DNA of 64,000 bases from Ampelomyces quisqualis (taxonomy: Eukaryota; Ascomycota; Dothideomycetes; Pleosporales; Phaeosphaeriaceae): NCBI GenBank assembly GCA_018398575.1, contig JAGTXZ010000009.1, forward strand, positions 186,001-250,000, read 5' to 3'. The notes under the pieces were generated by a model, which was not told where the DNA came from, made no database searches, and saw only the letters and a program-made list of their open reading frames with translations. The position numbers and the translations under genes were made by a program. Below are positions 60,111 to 64,000 of the stretch, piece after piece (positions within the stretch are counted from its first letter, which is position 1; every line of letters starts with the position of its first letter).

Positions 60111-60652
60111 TGTATGGAGGGGAATGCATCATGAAGTAAGATGATGCACCCTTTTATTGAGGATAAAAGAGAGGGAGAGATGTTTGATAGGGGTTGGTGT
60201 AGAAAGAGGGGTGGGAAAGATCAACATGATTTCATCAACTCTAGGTTTACATGCCAATCTACCCTTGACACATGCCGGTGCCCAAAATGCTATGCGGCAA
60301 ATCCTAATTGGTAGCGTGAGGTGTAACAAAATCCAGCAAGTATTTACTCAACGAGATACTTTGGGAAACAAACTTTGTATGCTCCCATGTGCTGCAATAT
60401 GCTTTGAGAATTACTGCTCTGTCCTCCTAGTTTTAGGCCGGATCAAAAGAGAATGTACTTTGGTGCGATGCCAGGCTGTGGCGGGAACCTGCGGTAGGTA
60501 CTGCGACTAGCCTAATGCTGTGTAACTATTTGGGTAATGCAACTTCAACCCCACCCCGACTCTTCAACCCCATGTCTGTGTCTCTTTGGAGCAATGTTCT
60601 ATAACTTGCACAAGCTCGCCAACTTTTTCGATGTCAAGGAAAGGTACAGGCC
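60111..60652. other. gene-free region upstream of the BTB gene
   Basis: About 540 bp with only short frames. It may hold a first exon of the BTB gene that I could not place. Confidence 0.5.
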
Positions 60653-61330
60653 ATGCACGTCACAATTAAAACCTTGCAACGCAACTTCGTTACCAACCCT
60701 GACGGGTGGCTGGGCCAGAGCTTATACTTCAACAATCTTTTCTCTGGAAAATGGGGCGACAAACAGGAGGATAGCTCATACTTCATTGAGACCGACGCCA
60801 ACCTCTTTGAACACATCCTTCGGTATCTCCGCACAGGTGTTTTGCCAGTTTTCTACGACAGGCTGGCAGGCCACGACTTTCCCCTGTACCAAGCTCTACT
60901 CGGGGAATCAAAGTATTTCGCCATCGACAGGCTAGAAAAGTGGTTATGCCAGCGAAAATATCTGGAGGCTGTCAAGATACAATACGTCGCCAAGGAGACT
61001 CAGGAACGTGGCTCGTACCGAAAACAGACTACACGCTGGCCTGATGGTCACACACCTATGCTGGAGGATCAATTTGTTGAAATTACGACAAGGAGCAATA
61101 TGGAGACCACGATCCTTCCCGTGACAGTGCACCGTAATAAGTTCTATTGCCCGGACGCAAAACATGGCCAGAGTGGCGAAGAATACTGTAGGAGCTGTGC
61201 TGGCCGGGCAAGGGACCAAGGAATCTCTGGTGTTGGTGGGTGGAAAATGGACGATGAACTTATTTGGTGTATCGTGCAAAAAGAAGTCATTTTCGACCAC
61301 GATCTCTGCGTCAATGCATTTCGAGAATGA
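60653..61330 (+). CDS. BTB/POZ (KCTD-like T1) domain protein
   Basis: An open frame of 225 residues from ATG 60,653. Residues about 1-110 fit the BTB/T1 fold: VTIKTLQRN, SLYFNNLFSGKWGDKQEDSSYFIETD, FEHILRYLRTGVLP, LYQALLGESKYFAIDRLEKWL. The family forms oligomers and often serves as adaptor for ubiquitin ligases or other complexes. The C-terminal half has Cys pairs (YCRSCAG) but no domain I know. The first beta strand with the V-G-G motif is absent; the frame continues open upstream to 60,605 (CQGKVQAM), so the true start may be an upstream exon. No stop interrupts the called frame. Confidence 0.72.
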   Translation: MHVTIKTLQRNFVTNPDGWLGQSLYFNNLFSGKWGDKQEDSSYFIETDANLFEHILRYLRTGVLPVFYDRLAGHDFPLYQALLGESKYFAIDRLEKWLCQRKYLEAVKIQYVAKETQERGSYRKQTTRWPDGHTPMLEDQFVEITTRSNMETTILPVTVHRNKFYCPDAKHGQSGEEYCRSCAGRARDQGISGVGGWKMDDELIWCIVQKEVIFDHDLCVNAFRE

Positions 61331-61704
61331 TGACTAGTTCGCACTTCGACTGGGTGGTACAATGTATCGATAGTCATCATGCTCTCGATCTCCAAGTCTC
61401 TGTTTACCCCGAAGTGTGACTGGCGCAGTAGATGGGCTATGATTTAAGCCCACATTTCCTGAACCCCTACTTGTTAGTGTGCTCTACCAGGTTGGATTTG
61501 TCCTTAGCTGTACTTTCGAATTATGAGCTTGTATATCTGGAACTTCAACTTTCACCTAGCACCTTCTGCTTCTGCAAGACATGTGTATGGTGGCGCTGGA
61601 TTTGCGGGGGGTGAGGACCACGAGTGTGCAAGGGGAGGCGAAGGTGACGTCCATGGGTACAGCGGCAACGTTGCTCGAGGGGAATGCTATAATCTAGGGT
61701 CAGG
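61331..61704. other. gene-free region
   Basis: About 370 bp between the BTB gene and the minus-strand ORF; nothing recognisable. Confidence 0.5.
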
Positions 61705-61983
61705 TTACAGTCCAATTCGTATCGCTACGTCTGCAACCTCCTTTTCTGCCTCTTTCCAAATTGCGTCGAAGTCCATGCGTTGGGCTGTGATTGCGGTCTG
61801 AAAAGGTTCTGTTTGGACCAAGTCCGAGTACAAATCAACGAACTACCGGTAAGCTTCATTATCAAGATGTGTCATTACATCGACCAATCCTTCTACTACA
61901 GCAAATTCAGAGCTCAGCCTCGTCATATTCAAGCTGTTCGGAGATAGGATGAGTGCCAGAAGGCCAAAGAAAACGGGCATCAT
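61705..61983 (-). pseudogene. short unknown ORF with one in-frame TAG
   Basis: From ATG 61,983 a frame reads MMPVFFGLLALILSPNSL, a hydrophobic start like a signal peptide, then a helical, acidic stretch (SEFAVVEGLVDVMTHLDNEAY) and AQRMDFDAIWKEAEKEVADV, ending TAA at 61,705. One TAG at 61,843-61,845 interrupts it after 46 codons, where CAG (Gln) would fit. Either a recently broken gene or a chance frame; an intron could also remove the stop. No family recognised. Confidence 0.35.
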
Positions 61984-62578
61984 TACCCAGATGCTTCTCC
62001 CGCTGAAGACCTAAGCGAGAATGTAATCGTCACTGGGTCGGGTGCTGGATGGTCGAAGTGACTGCCTGAAATTATGGCTACCGTGTCCACAATTAACTTG
62101 GAGTACAAAGGTATTCGCTGGCACTTCGTCGCACGGGTTCTCAGAGCCGCAGGAATATAAAATAGTATCATGCACGGAGGAAGCGTACTAAACCCTTGTG
62201 CCAAGATGCATTCCAACCCATTCCGGGGAATGCAATGCATAATTCTAAAGGCTAAGGATTTGATAGAGCTTTTGTCCTAGTACATACTCCAAATGTTGCA
62301 GGTATGTCAAAAGCCGTAAGGGAGCGCAAAAGTTGAAGTGGTTCTGGATACTATACTCAGGCCCACCAGCGACGTCGTTATTGCAAGCAACAAGCCCGTG
62401 CGAAGATTTAGTGCACCTTGAGCCGATGACATGTGAGCCCTAGATTACCAATTCGAGTTATGAACAGTGTTCGTCGTTCGCCAAGCACGTCGATCTCAGA
62501 GGCCGCCCTGCGCTAATATTGGTGGGGTCGCAGCCGTCTCGCTAGGCTGTGGGCGCTCCTTCCAGCACCACACCAAAC
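61984..62578. other. gene-free region upstream of the deoxyribosyltransferase-like gene
   Basis: About 600 bp. An 85-codon minus frame at 61,983-62,240 has no recognisable features. The part next to 62,579 presumably holds the promoter of the following gene. Confidence 0.5.
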
Positions 62579-63064
62579 ATGTCTGAGCCTCCCTTAAAAG
62601 CAGTCCTTCATAAGCCTCCAACTCGGCCGACAATCCAAAGGCCCTCTGTTATTTTGTATGGAGCGATACAGCCCGAGCCAGCTTGGCAGACCAGCCTTGC
62701 TATGTCACTCTCAGACCTGCCGATTGACATCCTCGATCCGCGGCGCGATGACTGGGATAGCAGTTGGAAGGAAGACATCTCTTTTCCAAAGTTCAAGGAA
62801 CAGGTTGAGTGGGAAATGAACTGTGCGAAGCTCGCAGATGTGATCGTATTCTACTTTCCGCCTGGGGCGCTCACGCCCGTTGCGCTTCTAGAGTTGGGCA
62901 TGTATGCTGGGACGGGTCATGCAATTGTGTGCTGTCCTGAAGGATTCTATAAACGAGGAAATGTGCAGATGGTGTGTTTGAGATACGGAATTGATTTGTT
63001 GGATAATCTAGAAGATCTTAAGGAGCAGGTACGGACAAGGCTGAGGGGAAAGCTGTCGGAGTAG
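62579..63064 (+). CDS. nucleoside 2-deoxyribosyltransferase-like protein
   Basis: 161 residues, no intron. ATG 62,579 (MSEPPLKAV) was chosen; the frame upstream begins only with GTG. Seen: SVILYGAIQ (strand 1), LDPRRDDWDSSWK (54-63), the helix FKEQVEWEMN (72-81), ADVIVFYFPPGALTPVALLELGMYAG (87-111) with E105, and AIVCCPEGFYKRGNV. This is the pattern of the nucleoside 2-deoxyribosyltransferase-like fold, in which Asp and Glu residues at these places bind the sugar. Known relatives swap or cleave the N-glycosidic bond of deoxynucleosides or nucleotides; many fungal members are uncharacterised. It stands beside a HET-domain remnant. Confidence 0.82.
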   Translation: MSEPPLKAVLHKPPTRPTIQRPSVILYGAIQPEPAWQTSLAMSLSDLPIDILDPRRDDWDSSWKEDISFPKFKEQVEWEMNCAKLADVIVFYFPPGALTPVALLELGMYAGTGHAIVCCPEGFYKRGNVQMVCLRYGIDLLDNLEDLKEQVRTRLRGKLSE

Positions 63065-63439
63065 TCATGTGATAATCTGCTCGACAACGCCGGAAATTCT
63101 ATCTTACGTGTCTGAGTTTGCCACAAATGAGGAGCTATGCACTGCTCCTGCAGGCTGTGTATTTCGACCTCCTGCTTAAATTCTCTCACCATACCATGTC
63201 AACAACGCACCGCACAATTTCACTAGATTTGTCGTGATACAGAGTCCAGAAGACAATGAAGCTTGGAAGAGCGCTATACGTGCAGCAGCGACCCCAAATC
63301 GCTGGCTTCGATTTCCCGAACGCAGTCATCATGGAGAGTGGAAGGCCTGTGAAATGTGAAGCCTTCCTACCCATCACAAGAGGAGCCTGCTTCGGTTGCA
63401 CAGCCACCTTGGACTCGAAGTCTTATGGAAGTTTCTCAT
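63065..63439. other. gene-free stretch, possibly the degraded start of the HET gene
   Basis: Short frames on both strands; the plus frame at 63,256-63,441 (MKLGRALYVQQRPQIAG) could be upstream sequence of the HET-domain remnant, but this is not secure. Confidence 0.4.
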
Positions 63440-64000
63440 GAACCCCGAAATCTTTGCTTAACCTCGGGAATGCTCATCTGGATGCCAACAGCACTGTTGT
63501 GCAAAACTTCAACCTGGTCGATGTTCCTTTACAAATAGCACCCGAGTATGAAGCAGTTCCACATTGCTGGAAAGATCTGTGGATGGACACGGGCATCTGA
63601 TTGGGTCACGAAATCAATCATGAAAGAGTGTTCCGCATTGCGGAATATCTGGCGACTTGCGTTCACAGCATCTTGCAGTCGCGCGAACTGGCTACACCAG
63701 GGTACATATGAATAGATCAGATCTGCCAGGAAGATATTTCGGAACGAAACTCACAGGTGAAACCTGTATTAAACATCCAATCGACTGGAATGACGAGTGA
63801 CCGTCTGGCTTGGAAGGCGACAAGATCCTACCGGTATTGGCCCGGAAGTCGCCCTAACACATCAGGCTTCCTATCAATGGCGAGTCTGAACAACATGGTT
63901 TTCTTCATGTTGAAAACTTTCCATTTTTGCGCAATCTTAGTTTCTCGTCCATGGGAAAGCATCATATACATACCATTGACTCCACTACTTCGCTGGCCTT
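63440..64000 (+). pseudogene. HET-domain (heterokaryon incompatibility) gene remnant, running off the window
   Basis: One plus-strand frame reads NLGNAHLDANSTVVQNFNLV, then PEYEAVPHCWKDL (normally Y-E-A-L-S-Y-x-W-G-D), RVFRIAEYLATCVHS, and ATPGYI-stop-IDQICQEDISERNSQV, which follows the HET motif Y-x-W-I-D-x-x-C-I-N-Q-x-D-x-x-E-R-x-x-Q-V. Stops: TGA at 63,598-63,600 and at 63,709-63,711, the second at the invariant Trp. The usual I-N between C and Q is missing. Sequence after about 63,760 no longer fits. HET proteins trigger cell death on meeting an incompatible partner; this copy looks dead. Confidence 0.72.

Overview
The window looks like nuclear DNA of a filamentous ascomycete, most likely a Dothideomycete (Pleosporales-like). 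The basis is: short spliceosomal introns (about 45-145 nt), an AreA-type GATA factor, a Cyc8/Ssn6 corepressor, a DASH-complex Hsk3 subunit, a Kre6/Skn1 glucan-synthesis protein, a HET-domain remnant, and a sharply two-compartment layout with transposons mutated in the manner of repeat-induced point mutation (RIP). The species itself cannot be read from the sequence.

Positions 1 to about 30,960 form an AT-rich, gene-free block made only of dead transposable elements. I could rebuild the nesting from long terminal repeats (LTRs) and target-site duplications. A Tc1/mariner element, of which 15 bp plus the 3' end remain, was split by two Ty3/Gypsy elements, B1 (12,841-16,549) and C (16,565-30,587, TSD AGAGG). 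B1 was hit by Gypsy A (1-12,840, minus strand), and A was hit by a hAT element (1,411-7,324). C was hit by Gypsy B2 (17,904-24,802, TSD TAGTT). Coding frames are full of TAG and TAA stops, mostly readable as CAG, CAA or TGG hit by C-to-T change at CpA. Behind the integrase of every Gypsy element lies an open-frame remnant on the opposite strand; in B1, B2 and C it opens with a C-x2-C motif followed by a Lys/Glu-rich helical region.

From about 31 kb onward the DNA is GC-rich, unmutated and holds ordinary genes. After a 3-kb upstream region come Cyc8/Ssn6 (+), a small probably mitochondrial protein (+), Kre6/Skn1 (+), a convergent cytochrome P450 (-), a DJ-1/PfpI pseudogene (-), a degenerate unknown coding region (-), AreA (-), Hsk3 (-) and, divergent from Hsk3, a small membrane/coiled-coil protein (+).

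From about 55 kb to the right edge the content is accessory: a broken MFS sugar transporter, an intronless non-RD protein kinase, a degraded unknown gene, a BTB/KCTD-like gene, a short ORF with one in-frame stop, a nucleoside 2-deoxyribosyltransferase-like gene and a broken HET-domain gene. Pseudogenes are about as common here as intact genes, unlike the 34-54 kb core. AreA (nitrogen control) and Cyc8 (global corepression) are transcription regulators, Kre6/Skn1 acts in cell-wall glucan synthesis and Hsk3 in kinetochore attachment; nothing suggests they work as one cluster.
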